From Bacteroidales bacterium KA00344 (GTDB taxonomy: Bacteria; Bacteroidota; Bacteroidia; Bacteroidales; Bacteroidaceae), in contig KQ959373.1 in the NCBI GenBank assembly GCA_001552765.1, positions 60,786 through 124,785 of the forward strand: 64,000 nt of DNA, in the 5' to 3' direction. Below, in pieces: positions 44,691 through 53,255 of the stretch. A program made the position numbers and the translations under genes. Position 1 is the first letter of the stretch, and each line of letters starts with the position of its first letter. The notes under the pieces are model-generated. The model saw only the letters and a list, made by a program, of their open reading frames with translations, made no database searches and was not told the origin of the DNA.

Positions 44691-45092
44691 TTATTTCTCA
44701 GGCTTTCCTATCTCGCTTACAATCTTTTCCATCTTTTGTCGCCTGTCTATCGACATCACCCCACTGTTGGCATCAAGATACACATAGAGTTTCAGAGCCT
44801 TTTCCATGAGCATTGCCCGCAGTGGGTTGGGCTTGTCGCAAGCCTCAGCATAGAGCAGTTCGGCGGCAAAATTCAGCCGCTCCATGCGCTCGCTCTCCTG
44901 CCATTGTTCGCGGCTGTAGGCCAACAATTCATCGAACGAAAGGTTGCGCACCACATCGTAACTGCCCACATATTGGCGATACAAATCGCGCAGTTCCATG
45001 TCTTTTCGTTCGCCCTCCGCCTTCTCTATGAAACGGGAAAGGGCAGCTTGAAACTCTTCGATGAGCCGAAGAAAATAATCTCTTTGCAGCAT
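44691..45092 (-). CDS. Small helical protein downstream of the helicase gene
   Basis: A 133-residue, largely alpha-helical, charged cytoplasmic protein (MLQRDYFLRLIEEFQAALSR at the start; LLYAEACDKPNPLRAMLMEK in the second half). Its layout resembles DUF6483-type proteins, but that match is from memory and not certain. The start 20 bases after the helicase stop is chosen; a longer open frame reaches up into the helicase gene but is out of its frame and lacks a matching start. It is co-transcribed with the helicase. Function unknown. Confidence 0.7.
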   Translation of the reverse strand: MLQRDYFLRLIEEFQAALSRFIEKAEGERKDMELRDLYRQYVGSYDVVRNLSFDELLAYSREQWQESERMERLNFAAELLYAEACDKPNPLRAMLMEKALKLYVYLDANSGVMSIDRRQKMEKIVSEIGKPEK

Positions 45093-45112
45093 AATGATTT
45101 GATTGTGTTTAT

Positions 45113-47143
45113 TTATGTTGTTTCCGCGTCGTTCACTCTGCTCTCCCCGTTTTGCAGGGCCTGCACATACGCATACAGTTTCTTGTAAAACGGATGTCGG
45201 GTCAAGGTGTCGGGGTCGCCGAGGATAATCAATTTCATGCGGGCACGGGTAATGGCTACATTCATGCGTCTGATGTCGCGCAGGAAGCCAATCTGCCCTT
45301 CGTTGTTCGAGCGCACCATCGAAACGAGGATGATGTCGCGCTCCTGCCCCTGAAATCCGTCCACCGTATTCACCGTTATCAGGTGTCGATAGGGTTTGAA
45401 AAATGCACGCTTCTTGATCAGTCGTTTCAGATATTGCACCTGTGCCCGGTAAGGCGAGATGATCCCCACATCGATTTGTTCGTCGAGCATGCGTTGTTTG
45501 CCGATTTTTCCAAAATAAGTTTCCAGAGCCGTCAGCGTCTCTTCGGCTTCGGTCTTGTTGATACGACCAAACGATTCGCCGATGAACGATTCTCCCACCG
45601 GTGCTTTTTCCGTTTGCCAAGAAGCGCTGTCAGGAGTGTCTATCGACGGAGTTATCCACTCCATCGGTACTTCGTAGTCCAACACGCCCCTATATTTTAT
45701 CTCAGGTGCCGTCGCTACTTTTCCTTCGTAGAACCAGTCGGAACTGAATCGCATAATTTCCTCGCGCATACGATATTGCACCTGCAGCAGCGTGACACAC
45801 TCCGGCTTGTTCTCCACAATGCGCTCCATCAGCGTTTTACCCAGACCGGCTTTCAGGGCCGCAATATTTTTCACAGTGGGCGGCAGCTGACAATGGTCGC
45901 CGGCCAGCACCACGCGCGACACCCTGCGCATGGGTATCCAGCAGGCAGCCTCCAACGCCTGAGCAGCCTCATCTATAAATAAGGTGCCAAACTTCTGCCC
46001 TGCCAACAGTCGGTTAGCCGCCCCCACGAGGGTGGAAGCAATGACGCGTGCCTCACCGAAAACATCGGCATTGATGCGTATTTCCAACTCCGCCGCACGC
46101 CCCTTCAGGCGGTCGAGTTTCTGGTGGAAGTTATCGCTGCGTCCTTTCCGCGCCTTTCTGAGTTCGCGAATCGTCCTGCGGATAGCCCATAATTGCGGAT
46201 AATCGGGATGGTCGGCAAACCTACGCTCGTAGGTGAAACTCAGCATTTTGTCGTTCACACGGCTGGGATTGCCTATTCTCAACACGTTGATGCCCCGGTC
46301 TACAAGCTGCTCCGATATCCAGTCCACCGCCATATTGCTCTGCGCGCACACTAGCACCTGACTCTCTCGCTTCAGTGTTTCGTTGATGGCTTCGACCAAA
46401 GTGGTGGTCTTGCCCGTTCCCGGCGGACCATGCACCACCGCTACATCCTTCGCCCACAACACCTCGTTCACGGCACATTGCTGCGTATTGTTGAGCCACG
46501 GAAAACGCATCGGCTCAAACGAAAACCGACCGACCGGAGCTTTTGAGTAGAAAAGGTCGCGGAGATAGGCCAGTCGGGTGTCTTTGGCACGAATCACACG
46601 GTCCAACGCATCGAACATCGTCTGATAACTTGTCTCGTCGAACGACAGCTGTACACCAATTTCGCCCTCAGCTCCCTGTACTGCCAACGCCACCTTGTCC
46701 GACAGTGTCACCACCATGCAGTCGCCGTCTACATAAGAAACAGTGGCCGTGCCCAAAAAACGGATGGGGCTTGCTTTCGACCCCTTCTCTTGTCCGCCTT
46801 TCGTGGAGCGGGAGGAAATTTCACCGCCTTTCATCACCCTCTGTTTACCCTTCTCCTCCTGCGAGGACATGGGAAACTGACAAAACATGACACGCTTTCC
46901 ATATTCAAAGTTGTGTTCTGTCTCTTGGTCGGTCGTGCGATGAACCTCCAAGGCCAACTGGTTTACAGCATTGAAATAGCTGCGCCCCACCCTGATGGGA
47001 AACCAGGCATCGCCACGCTTCACCTTGCGCCCGATGCCCATCTCCTCAGTCTGCTTGCGAAACGACTCTTTCTCCGTGTGATATTCCATTTCGAGCAAGA
47101 GTCGCTGTTCTTTCAAATGCTGTATGGGTGATGATTGGCTCAT
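45113..47143 (-). CDS. UPF1/IGHMBP2-like superfamily 1 helicase
   Basis: A 676-residue cytoplasmic helicase. Walker A GPPGTGKTTTLVEA lies near residue 235, motif Ia VLVCAQSNMAVD, motif II FIDEAAQALEAA near residue 390, motif III LAGDHCQLPPT, motif V VNTVDGFQGQE and motif VI NVAITRARMKLI. An N-terminal OB/1B-type region (GDAWFPIRVGRSYF onward) is like DNA2/NAM7 proteins. Such bacterial proteins probably unwind nucleic acids in repair or RNA turnover; the substrate is unknown. The ATG at 47143 is chosen because the promoter box begins only ten bases upstream; an in-frame ATG at 47188 would lie before the promoter. Confidence 0.9.
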   Translation of the reverse strand: MSQSSPIQHLKEQRLLLEMEYHTEKESFRKQTEEMGIGRKVKRGDAWFPIRVGRSYFNAVNQLALEVHRTTDQETEHNFEYGKRVMFCQFPMSSQEEKGKQRVMKGGEISSRSTKGGQEKGSKASPIRFLGTATVSYVDGDCMVVTLSDKVALAVQGAEGEIGVQLSFDETSYQTMFDALDRVIRAKDTRLAYLRDLFYSKAPVGRFSFEPMRFPWLNNTQQCAVNEVLWAKDVAVVHGPPGTGKTTTLVEAINETLKRESQVLVCAQSNMAVDWISEQLVDRGINVLRIGNPSRVNDKMLSFTYERRFADHPDYPQLWAIRRTIRELRKARKGRSDNFHQKLDRLKGRAAELEIRINADVFGEARVIASTLVGAANRLLAGQKFGTLFIDEAAQALEAACWIPMRRVSRVVLAGDHCQLPPTVKNIAALKAGLGKTLMERIVENKPECVTLLQVQYRMREEIMRFSSDWFYEGKVATAPEIKYRGVLDYEVPMEWITPSIDTPDSASWQTEKAPVGESFIGESFGRINKTEAEETLTALETYFGKIGKQRMLDEQIDVGIISPYRAQVQYLKRLIKKRAFFKPYRHLITVNTVDGFQGQERDIILVSMVRSNNEGQIGFLRDIRRMNVAITRARMKLIILGDPDTLTRHPFYKKLYAYVQALQNGESRVNDAETT

Positions 47144-47152
47144 AATATTCTG

Positions 47153-47160
47153 CAAAAATA
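47153..47160 (-). promoter_or_regulatory. Helicase promoter, -7 box (near-leaderless)
   Basis: On the minus strand it reads TATTTTTG and ends ten bases before the helicase ATG, so the mRNA leader would be only a few bases. Confidence 0.6.
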
Positions 47161-47352
47161 GAAAGAAAAGACGGCATACCCAATGCAATCATTCAGAAAT
47201 CACCGAAAACGCTATCTTTTCATGCCGAAAGTCCTCATGATATGCCTTTTCGGTTCTCTATCTGTCCGGCTTTCCTGTCATCCGAGTCGGTCCTATTCCT
47301 TTATTTTTCTCTTTTATATCTTATTTTTCTTCTCATATATCGCTTCTAAAGT

Positions 47353-47383
47353 TTTGCACTCCCAGCCATTTGCTCTACCTTTG
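47353..47383 (+). promoter_or_regulatory. ABC ATPase promoter (leaderless)
   Basis: TTTG at 47353-47356 and TACCTTTG at 47376-47383 with 19 bases between. The -7 box ends seven bases before the ATG at 47391, so transcription would begin at or next to the start codon. Bases 47161-47350 hold no gene, only T-rich DNA with a 20-bp repeat (TTATTTTTCT at 47301 and 47321). Confidence 0.8.
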
Positions 47384-47390
47384 CAACATC

Positions 47391-48113
47391 ATGGATACCA
47401 TAACGATAGACAATCTCTCGATAGGCTACAGCCACAAGGTTATCGCCAGAAACATCAGCGCGACGCTATGTAGCGGACAGCTCACCGCCCTTTTGGGCAC
47501 CAACGGAGTGGGCAAATCGACCCTTCTGCGCACCATTGCGGCCCTGCAGCCTGCCCTGAAAGGCTCCATCGTCTTTCAAAACGACAAAAAGGAGAAAAGA
47601 TCGGCCGCCGATTTCTCGAAAGCCGAAATGGCCAAACTGGTATCTGTGGTGCTGACCGAGCAACCCGACATTCGCCATTTTTCCGTGCGCGATGTGGTGG
47701 ACATGGGCCGACTGCCCTACACCGGCTTTTTCGGGACACTCAATGCCGACGATCGTCATATCGTCGCCGAAGCACTATCGGTCACGGGATTGGACGGCTT
47801 TGCCAACCGACAATTTGACGCGCTCAGCGACGGCGAACGACAGAAAGTGATGATTGCCAAGGCGCTCGCCCAGCAAACCCCAATTATCTTGCTCGATGAG
47901 CCTACCGCCTTTCTTGACTATCCGAGCAAGGTGGAGATGATGAAGATGCTGCGGCGGCTTGCCAACGAGATGAACAAAATCATCCTGCTGTCTACACACG
48001 ATCTTGAACTGGCTTCTCACTATGCCGACCGTCTGCTTCTGTTGAGGCAGGGACTGGCAGATATATCGAAAGCACAACTGGACGAATATATCCACGCTCA
48101 ACGTAAAATTTAA
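47391..48113 (+). CDS. ABC transporter ATP-binding protein (FecE/HmuV type), orphan
   Basis: A 240-residue ATPase. Walker A LLGTNGVGKSTLLRT near residue 37, signature LSDGERQKVMIAKALAQ near residue 142 (Asp for the usual Gly at the third position), Walker B IILLDEPTAFLD near residue 163, and the switch His in LLSTHDLELASH near residue 198. The sequence is most like ATPases of iron-siderophore, hemin or cobalamin uptake. The permease and binding-protein genes that normally accompany it are absent here, so its partner is elsewhere. The short TACCTTTG-to-ATG distance means the mRNA is probably leaderless. Confidence 0.9.
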   Translation: MDTITIDNLSIGYSHKVIARNISATLCSGQLTALLGTNGVGKSTLLRTIAALQPALKGSIVFQNDKKEKRSAADFSKAEMAKLVSVVLTEQPDIRHFSVRDVVDMGRLPYTGFFGTLNADDRHIVAEALSVTGLDGFANRQFDALSDGERQKVMIAKALAQQTPIILLDEPTAFLDYPSKVEMMKMLRRLANEMNKIILLSTHDLELASHYADRLLLLRQGLADISKAQLDEYIHAQRKI

Positions 48114-48114
48114 T

Positions 48115-48500
48115 TACCATTTTTCGCCCATTATTTTTGAAGCAACCAGCGCAAAAAGGACTATGTTTCTGCCTTTACTTTCAACTCTTGCAACGCAAAA
48201 ATAGGCGAGTTTGTGGGTATAGTATTCCGTCCTATCATGGCGGAGGCCTAATCGCGACCCGATTAAGCCTCAACCACATTGTGACTAAGCCCTATCGGCA
48301 CTGCGATTAGGCCTTTCCCGCACCGTCATTCCATATCTAACCGCGAACAACTCCATAGACCACGCAAAGGCTTGTTTACAAAAAGCCCTGATTATCAACA
48401 AACTACGAATTGCCCAAATTTTCGCGAATTTCGGACGGGAACAAAGATTTTTCTGAATAATCGCAGCATTTGGAGGTGTTTGTAAAGAATAATTACACTG
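48115..48500 (+). repeat. Composite intergenic repeat, copy R4 (full length)
   Basis: A module from TTACCATTTTTCGCCCATTA to CTATGTTTCTGCC, then GTATTCCGTCCTATCATGGC. AGGCCTAATCGC (48244-48255) and GCGATTAGGCCT (48303-48314) pair perfectly over 12 bp around a 47-base loop. The C module begins CTGATTATCAACAAACTACG (48391) and the D module is CATTTGGAGGTGTTTGTAAA (48469). It starts within two bases of the ABC ATPase stop codon and runs into the C-type tandem copies that border the mobile element. Confidence 0.88.
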
Positions 48501-48509
48501 ATTATAAAC

Positions 48510-48597
48510 AAACTACGAATGAAACAAATTATACGAATTTCGGACAAAGAAAGGAACTACGAATGACACGAATGGCACGAATTTCAGACAAAGAAAG
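48510..48597 (+). repeat. Two tandem 44-bp C-module units at the mobile element border
   Basis: Units at 48510-48553 and 48554-48597 share AACTACGAATG, ACGAATTTC, and ACAAAGAAAG, followed by the first bases of a third unit (GAACT). The second unit is the left copy of the 45-bp direct repeat that flanks the element. Confidence 0.75.
48553..48597 (+). repeat. Left 45-bp flanking repeat (attL candidate)
   Basis: Starts GGAACTACGAATGACACGAA and ends CAAAGAAAG. Differs from the right copy at one base (C at 48589, T at 57264). Confidence 0.75.
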
Positions 48598-48729
48598 GAA
48601 CTATTAGGGGGAAGGGCATTAGGGAGAGGATTGTGGGTAAGTAAATGGAAATGAGAGGGATTTGCACGATATCTCTGTGATTTGCGCTGCGAGGTAAAGT
48701 GCAGAAAGCGTGGATTTATGCAGAAGTTC

Positions 48730-48787
48730 CGTTACCAAATCGTTAGCCCATTCTCCGAATGGTAACGAAGCGGTAGGAGTAGGTAAC
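48730..48787. promoter_or_regulatory. GGTAAC-type sites near the left end
   Basis: CGTTACC (48730-48736), GGTAAC (48761-48766) and GGTAAC (48782-48787), with CATTCTCCGAATGGTAAC in between. A similar module is at 57151-57182 near the right end. Two more GGTAAC copies (48876 and 48883) overlap the integrase promoter. Recombinase arm binding is inferred. Confidence 0.5.
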
Positions 48788-48884
48788 TGACGGAAGTGTA
48801 TTCTGTAAGTGAACTTTCTGTGATTTCGGTTCTGTTGCTCTGATATACAACGCTTTGCGTAGCTGAGAACGCTTCGGTAACGGG

Positions 48885-48892
48885 TAACTTTG
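48885..48892 (+). promoter_or_regulatory. Integrase promoter, -7 box
   Basis: TAACTTTG, 20 bases before the integrase ATG. It overlaps the GGTAAC motif at 48883-48888, which would allow self-repression. Confidence 0.55.
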
Positions 48893-48911
48893 CCCATAAA
48901 AACAGAAGCGT

Positions 48912-50141
48912 ATGAAAACAGACAAAATGAAGGTGTTGCTCTACCTCAAAAAGAGCGGTTTGGACAGGTCGGGGCAAGCTCCGATTATGGGGCGGATAAC
49001 CTATGGACGAACCATCGCTCAATTCAGCTGTAAGTTGTCGTGCGACCCCAAGTTGTGGAATGCTCGTGAGAGCAGGCTGAACGGCAAGAGCCGTGAAGCT
49101 GTGGCAACGAATGGCAAGTTGGAGCGTTTGCTTCTCTCGGCGCAGTCGGCTTATCAAACCCTTTGTGAGCGAGGGATTATCTTTACAGCGACTGACATCA
49201 AGGAGTTACTACAAGGTAGTATGCAAAGCCAAATCACTTTCTTGGAGCGGTACGATCGAATGGTTGAAGAGATGAAGCAAAAGGTGGGTGTCGAGATAAA
49301 GGCAACAGCTCTGAATAGTTACTTTACTATTCGAAAGCATCTGAGGGCCTTTATTGAGGAGAAGTTCCACACGACAGATATTGCTTTCAGTCAGATTGAA
49401 GAAGAGTTCTTGGATTGCCTACAACACTATTCTGTCGGAGAGCTGGGGCATTCGCAAGGTCATTATCGTAAGATGGCATTAGCGGTGAAGAAGGTCTGCC
49501 GTTTGGCGTATCGTGAAGGATTGATAACACGACAACTGTTTGCTCACGTAACGATCGAACGAGGAGAGAACAAGCGACCTCGTGCATTGGACAGGGCATC
49601 GTTGGATAAGTTGCAGAGCCTGACCTTTGAGCCGTATGAAGTGGAGTTGGAGACAGCTCGAGACCTCTTTCTCTTCGCTTGCTATACGGGTGTTGCCTAC
49701 TGCGATATGGTTGCCCTTAGTCGGGAGCATCTCTTTACGGATGATGAGGGGGCATTATGGCTTAAGTTCCGCAGACAGAAGACCAATACGCTTTGTCGTG
49801 TGAAGCTCCTATCTGAAGCGGTGCGTCTGATGGAACGGTATCAATCGGAGGACCGTAGTACGCTCTTTACTCCCATTGCTTATTCGGTTTACCTCGCCCA
49901 ACTCAAAGCTCTACAACTTCGAGCTGGTATCTCTATTCCCCTTTCGGCACACGTTGGTCGCCACACCTTTGCCACGTTGATAACTTTGGAGCGGGGCGTG
50001 CCTATTGAAACGGTGAGCCGAATGTTGGGGCATAGCAATATCCAAACGACCGAGCGATATGCTCATGTGACTCCGAAGAAGCTTTTCGATGAGTTTGAGC
50101 AATTTCTCTCTTTCACTGAAGACTTAACCTTAACCTTGTAA
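48912..50141 (+). CDS. Tyrosine-type site-specific recombinase (integrase)
   Basis: A 409-residue integrase of the Bacteroidales transposon type. The N-terminal arm-binding domain starts MKTDKMKVLLYLKKSG; the SAM-like core-binding domain spans about 105-205. The catalytic domain has the second-region Lys, HxxR as AHVGRHTFATL near residue 350, and LGHSNIQTTERYAHV with the Tyr nucleophile near residue 381. At the first Arg position the sequence is YTGVAYCDMVAL, lacking Arg, as in IntDOT relatives. It is followed five bases later by the second recombinase gene. Confidence 0.93.
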   Translation: MKTDKMKVLLYLKKSGLDRSGQAPIMGRITYGRTIAQFSCKLSCDPKLWNARESRLNGKSREAVATNGKLERLLLSAQSAYQTLCERGIIFTATDIKELLQGSMQSQITFLERYDRMVEEMKQKVGVEIKATALNSYFTIRKHLRAFIEEKFHTTDIAFSQIEEEFLDCLQHYSVGELGHSQGHYRKMALAVKKVCRLAYREGLITRQLFAHVTIERGENKRPRALDRASLDKLQSLTFEPYEVELETARDLFLFACYTGVAYCDMVALSREHLFTDDEGALWLKFRRQKTNTLCRVKLLSEAVRLMERYQSEDRSTLFTPIAYSVYLAQLKALQLRAGISIPLSAHVGRHTFATLITLERGVPIETVSRMLGHSNIQTTERYAHVTPKKLFDEFEQFLSFTEDLTLTL

Positions 50142-50146
50142 GAGCA

Positions 50147-51352
50147 ATGCGCAGTACATTCAGAATACTATTCTATATCAATAAAAGCAAGACCAAAGCA
50201 GACGGCACAACGGCAATCCTTTGCCGTATTACCATAGATGGAGCGAGCGCGGTGATAACCACAGGCGAAAGCACTGCCCCAAAGGATTGGAGCGTGAAGC
50301 GAAGGGAGACAAAGGAGAAGAAGACCAACCAACGCTTGCAAACCTTTCGGGAGAATGTCGAACAAGGCTACAACACCTTGCTTTACAAATATGGAGCAGT
50401 AAGTGCCGAGTTGCTGAAGAACTACTTGCAGGGGGTCGGGAAAACTCCAACGACCCTGCTGGCTCTTAGTGCGGAAGAACTCAAAGCCCAGCGAGAAAGC
50501 AGTAGTGCGGGGACGTATAGGAACAATCGGTACGCCGATAGACTGCTTAACTCTTTTGTGCACATTCGCAGTGAGACGGATGTCCCCTTGTCGGCTCTTA
50601 CGATTGAGTTCTTTGAGGATTATCGCCTCTATTTGAAGAGGGAGGGCTATGCGCCTGCAACGATAAATAGCCATCTCTGTTGGTTGAGTCGATTGATGTA
50701 TCGAGCCGTCAGTTAGGGGACAATACGCTTCAATCCGTTTGAAGAGGTGAAGTATGAAGTCGTGGAGCGCAAACCTCGTTTTCTGAGTAAGGGCGATGTG
50801 TCAAAGCTCTTGGGATTTCCGTTGCAGGATGAAGGGGCAGAACTAAGCCGAAGAATGTTCCTTTTTTCGGTCTTTACAGGCTTGGCATTTGTTGATTTAC
50901 GAGGGCTACGAGCTTTGCAAATCGAGACAAACAGCGAGGGGAAGCGGTATATCCGCAAGGCAAGACAGAAAACGGAGGTGGAGAGTTTGATCCCCTTGCA
51001 TCCGATAGCGGAGCAGATACTCGCTCTTTACACGAAAGAGCAGAGCAGAGGGGACTACAAGATATTCCCCGATACAATGAGCGACTGGAAGCTACTCCGT
51101 CATCTCAAAGCTGTGGGGTTGGCATGTGGCATCCGTACTCCGTTGACTTGGCACTGTGCAAGACACACGTTCGGCACGCTAACGCTAGAGGCTGGTGTGC
51201 CTATCGAGAGCATCGCTAAGATGATGGGGCATTCGTCTATTGCCAGCACGCAAATCTACGCCCAAGTCACCGACCAAAAGATTGCAAAGGATATGGACAG
51301 ATTGACAAAAAAACAGCTGTCAAAGACTTCCTCTTTCTCACAAGAAAGATAG
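50147..51352 (+). pseudogene. Second tyrosine recombinase, split by an in-frame TAG
   Basis: One continuous frame of 401 codons would encode a second integrase. It is cut by TAG at 50714-50716 between AVS and GTIRFNPFEEVKYEVVERK, a conserved stretch in this family. The first part (189 residues) holds the arm-binding and core-binding domains; the second part holds the catalytic domain, with FTGLAFVDLRGL, WHCARHTFGTL and MGHSSIASTQIYAQV. A restart at ATG 50747 would give a 201-residue catalytic domain alone. A single base change explains the break; sequencing error is possible. It ends before a terminator shared with the convergent cargo operon. Confidence 0.85.
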
Positions 51353-51365
51353 ACATAGATAATAA

Positions 51366-51405
51366 TATAGTCAATGATCCTTTTTGTAAAGGACCATTGA
51401 CTATA
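51366..51405. terminator. Bidirectional terminator between recombinases and cargo operon
   Basis: TATAGTCAATGATCC (51366-51380) and GGACCATTGACTATA (51391-51405) pair at 14 of 15 positions around TTTTTGTAAA, between two convergent transcripts. Confidence 0.8.
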
Positions 51406-51453
51406 CCATCATTGGGAGACCTTTGCACAGAGGTCTCGGTCAGCTTTGAAAAG

Positions 51454-52161
51454 CTATTTAAAGCTGTATTTGGAATACACATCCGTGTCAGACTCTCTAT
51501 GATATAGAGCCTTACAATCGTCTATGATATCCTCTGTACCAAATCCGTGAATGGCTCGGCCCATTAAGAACGAGACCGTATAGTCGTTCCAGTCTTTGCC
51601 TAATGACGATGCTTTCACCGCTCCTTCATTGAGGTACTTCCACATTTCCGCTTCACTGATGTATTGCAACCAATAACACCATTTTGCCAAGCTCACCAGT
51701 CGGCATACGTCCCAAGCATACGTGGAGGTTGTGGTCCGGACTTGAGCCAAATCCGTTTTTAGCCCGTCTGCTATCAAAGTCTGCAGCTCAATAAGTTCCT
51801 CGGAAGAACCTCTTTGAGCAAGGACTTCGTCCAATTCCGTACTCTGCTCTAAATTAAGCAGAGCGTTTAGCGTCTCTAGAGCATCTTCCCGACCATTAAT
51901 GCCCCATTGTTTTTGAAGCCCGGTCTTGTATACATTCATATTATCATCGGTGATAATACTAAGGATGTCCTCACTGCGATAACAAGACAAGATGGCTCCA
52001 AATACCAGTAACCTTTTCTTTTCCTCGGTAAGCGGTGTTTGAGGATGAGAAGCCAAAAAGGCTTTCAGGTTTTTCTTAGCAAAGATCCGAGACACGATTT
52101 CAAACACGATAAAAGCAATAATCAAGACAGCGACTATTGCCACGATGATTTTCCAGATCAT
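51454..52161 (-). CDS. DUF1266 family protein with N-terminal membrane anchor
   Basis: A 235-residue protein with one N-terminal membrane helix (IIVAIVAVLIIAFIVFEIV) and a helical C-terminal domain. The DUF1266 features are AWDVCRLVSLAKWCYWLQYI, EAEMWKYLNEGAV and the closing WNDYTVSFLMGRAIHGFG. Family members have no known function. It is the last gene of the element's minus-strand cargo operon, 47 bases after the DUF3137 gene, and its stop faces the terminator of the recombinase genes. Confidence 0.82.
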   Translation of the reverse strand: MIWKIIVAIVAVLIIAFIVFEIVSRIFAKKNLKAFLASHPQTPLTEEKKRLLVFGAILSCYRSEDILSIITDDNMNVYKTGLQKQWGINGREDALETLNALLNLEQSTELDEVLAQRGSSEELIELQTLIADGLKTDLAQVRTTTSTYAWDVCRLVSLAKWCYWLQYISEAEMWKYLNEGAVKASSLGKDWNDYTVSFLMGRAIHGFGTEDIIDDCKALYHRESDTDVYSKYSFK

Positions 52162-52208
52162 ACAAGTATTATTTTGAAGTTAAACATAAGTCTATTATAT
52201 CATATTTC

Positions 52209-53252
52209 CTACTTATCCACATGCTTCCCCATCATTTCTTCTACAGAAAGACAGAACCCGATCTCTTGGTAGATTTCAAGCAATAGGTCTTCGTTTAAAG
52301 ATGTTTTCCCGCTAAGGCGAAGAAATCCTTTAGGCATATTGGAGGCATAATAAAATGTATCTCCGCTAAAGGAGAGCATCAAGTCATGAGTAAAGGAACA
52401 ACGAAGAGCGGTAAGTTTCTTCATCATTGCCGGGGTCAAAATCATACGGGCTTCTACCTCGTCATCGGCATATACGGTAAAGAGACGTTCAAACTCGGGG
52501 TCTTCCAAATAAACAAACTTTGCTTTATGTCTCTCCCTCAGTTTTTGTATCGTCAGAGCGAAGTAGCCCAACTTATCCTCCAAATGGTCGGGAAGCAGCA
52601 TAACAAATCCTCTGCAAGTTCTTGGAAGACGGCAGTAACCAAACATTCCCCTAAAGCTGAACATCGTGCTCTCTACTTGTGCGCCCCACATCGGACTGAA
52701 AATCGCCCGATAGAGGAGCCTAAAGGATCTCCATAGTTTAGTATTCTGTTCATTTGTTGCGGTTACTCCTATATCGGCTATTGTCAATGCTTGATGCTGA
52801 TTTGGGAAACTCAATGCACCGTAACTTGCCACTTGCAGAGTACCCTCCGACCTATTTGGGGTTCCGAATAGTCTGCTTGCCCGAATATCGGACACCTTTA
52901 CTTCTTTTGTCGGAGAATAATTTGCATCCGGAAATAGCTGGTTGATAATTTGCCCCATTACTTTTTCCTCTTTCTGCTTCAGTACATTTAGGCATAAAGA
53001 GAACAGCGTATTGAGGACCACAAAGGTGACAAAGAATATGACGACATACGTTGCCGTTAATTGTGAGGTTTCATAATTGTCCGCATCGACGATATACCTT
53101 CCGAATATAGTGAATGCAAGCCAAAGCAGAGCCAAAGGGTAAACGGAATAAATGAGAAGCCTAACAATCTTACGCCACATAGCTATGTGGGTTAGTTGCC
53201 CTCTCATTTGTTGAGCGACAATCTTGAAGTCAATCAAGTGGTCTTCTTTCAT
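52209..53252 (-). CDS. DUF3137 family membrane protein
   Basis: A 347-residue protein with two membrane helices (residues 28-49 and about 67-89) and a long cytoplasmic region. The DUF3137 traits are the conserved basic N-terminus, SRLFGTP, EDPEFERLFTVYADDEVEARMILTPAMMKKL, and the late FYYASNMPKGFL. DUF3137 genes are very often next to lemA, as here (3-base gap), and the two products are thought to act together at the membrane; the process is unknown. Confidence 0.85.
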   Translation of the reverse strand: MKEDHLIDFKIVAQQMRGQLTHIAMWRKIVRLLIYSVYPLALLWLAFTIFGRYIVDADNYETSQLTATYVVIFFVTFVVLNTLFSLCLNVLKQKEEKVMGQIINQLFPDANYSPTKEVKVSDIRASRLFGTPNRSEGTLQVASYGALSFPNQHQALTIADIGVTATNEQNTKLWRSFRLLYRAIFSPMWGAQVESTMFSFRGMFGYCRLPRTCRGFVMLLPDHLEDKLGYFALTIQKLRERHKAKFVYLEDPEFERLFTVYADDEVEARMILTPAMMKKLTALRCSFTHDLMLSFSGDTFYYASNMPKGFLRLSGKTSLNEDLLLEIYQEIGFCLSVEEMMGKHVDK

Positions 53253-53255
53253 AAA

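Noticed and set aside
45093..45620. An upstream extension of the small helical protein gene into the helicase gene
   Set aside because: It overlaps the helicase catalytic region in another frame; the ATG at 45092 has the right spacing after the helicase stop.
50147..51352. TAG recoded as a sense codon, as in some phages of Bacteroidales
   Set aside because: At least five intact genes here (recX, the SRPBCC, TlpA-like, CE7 and GH26 genes) end at TAG, so general recoding would extend them.
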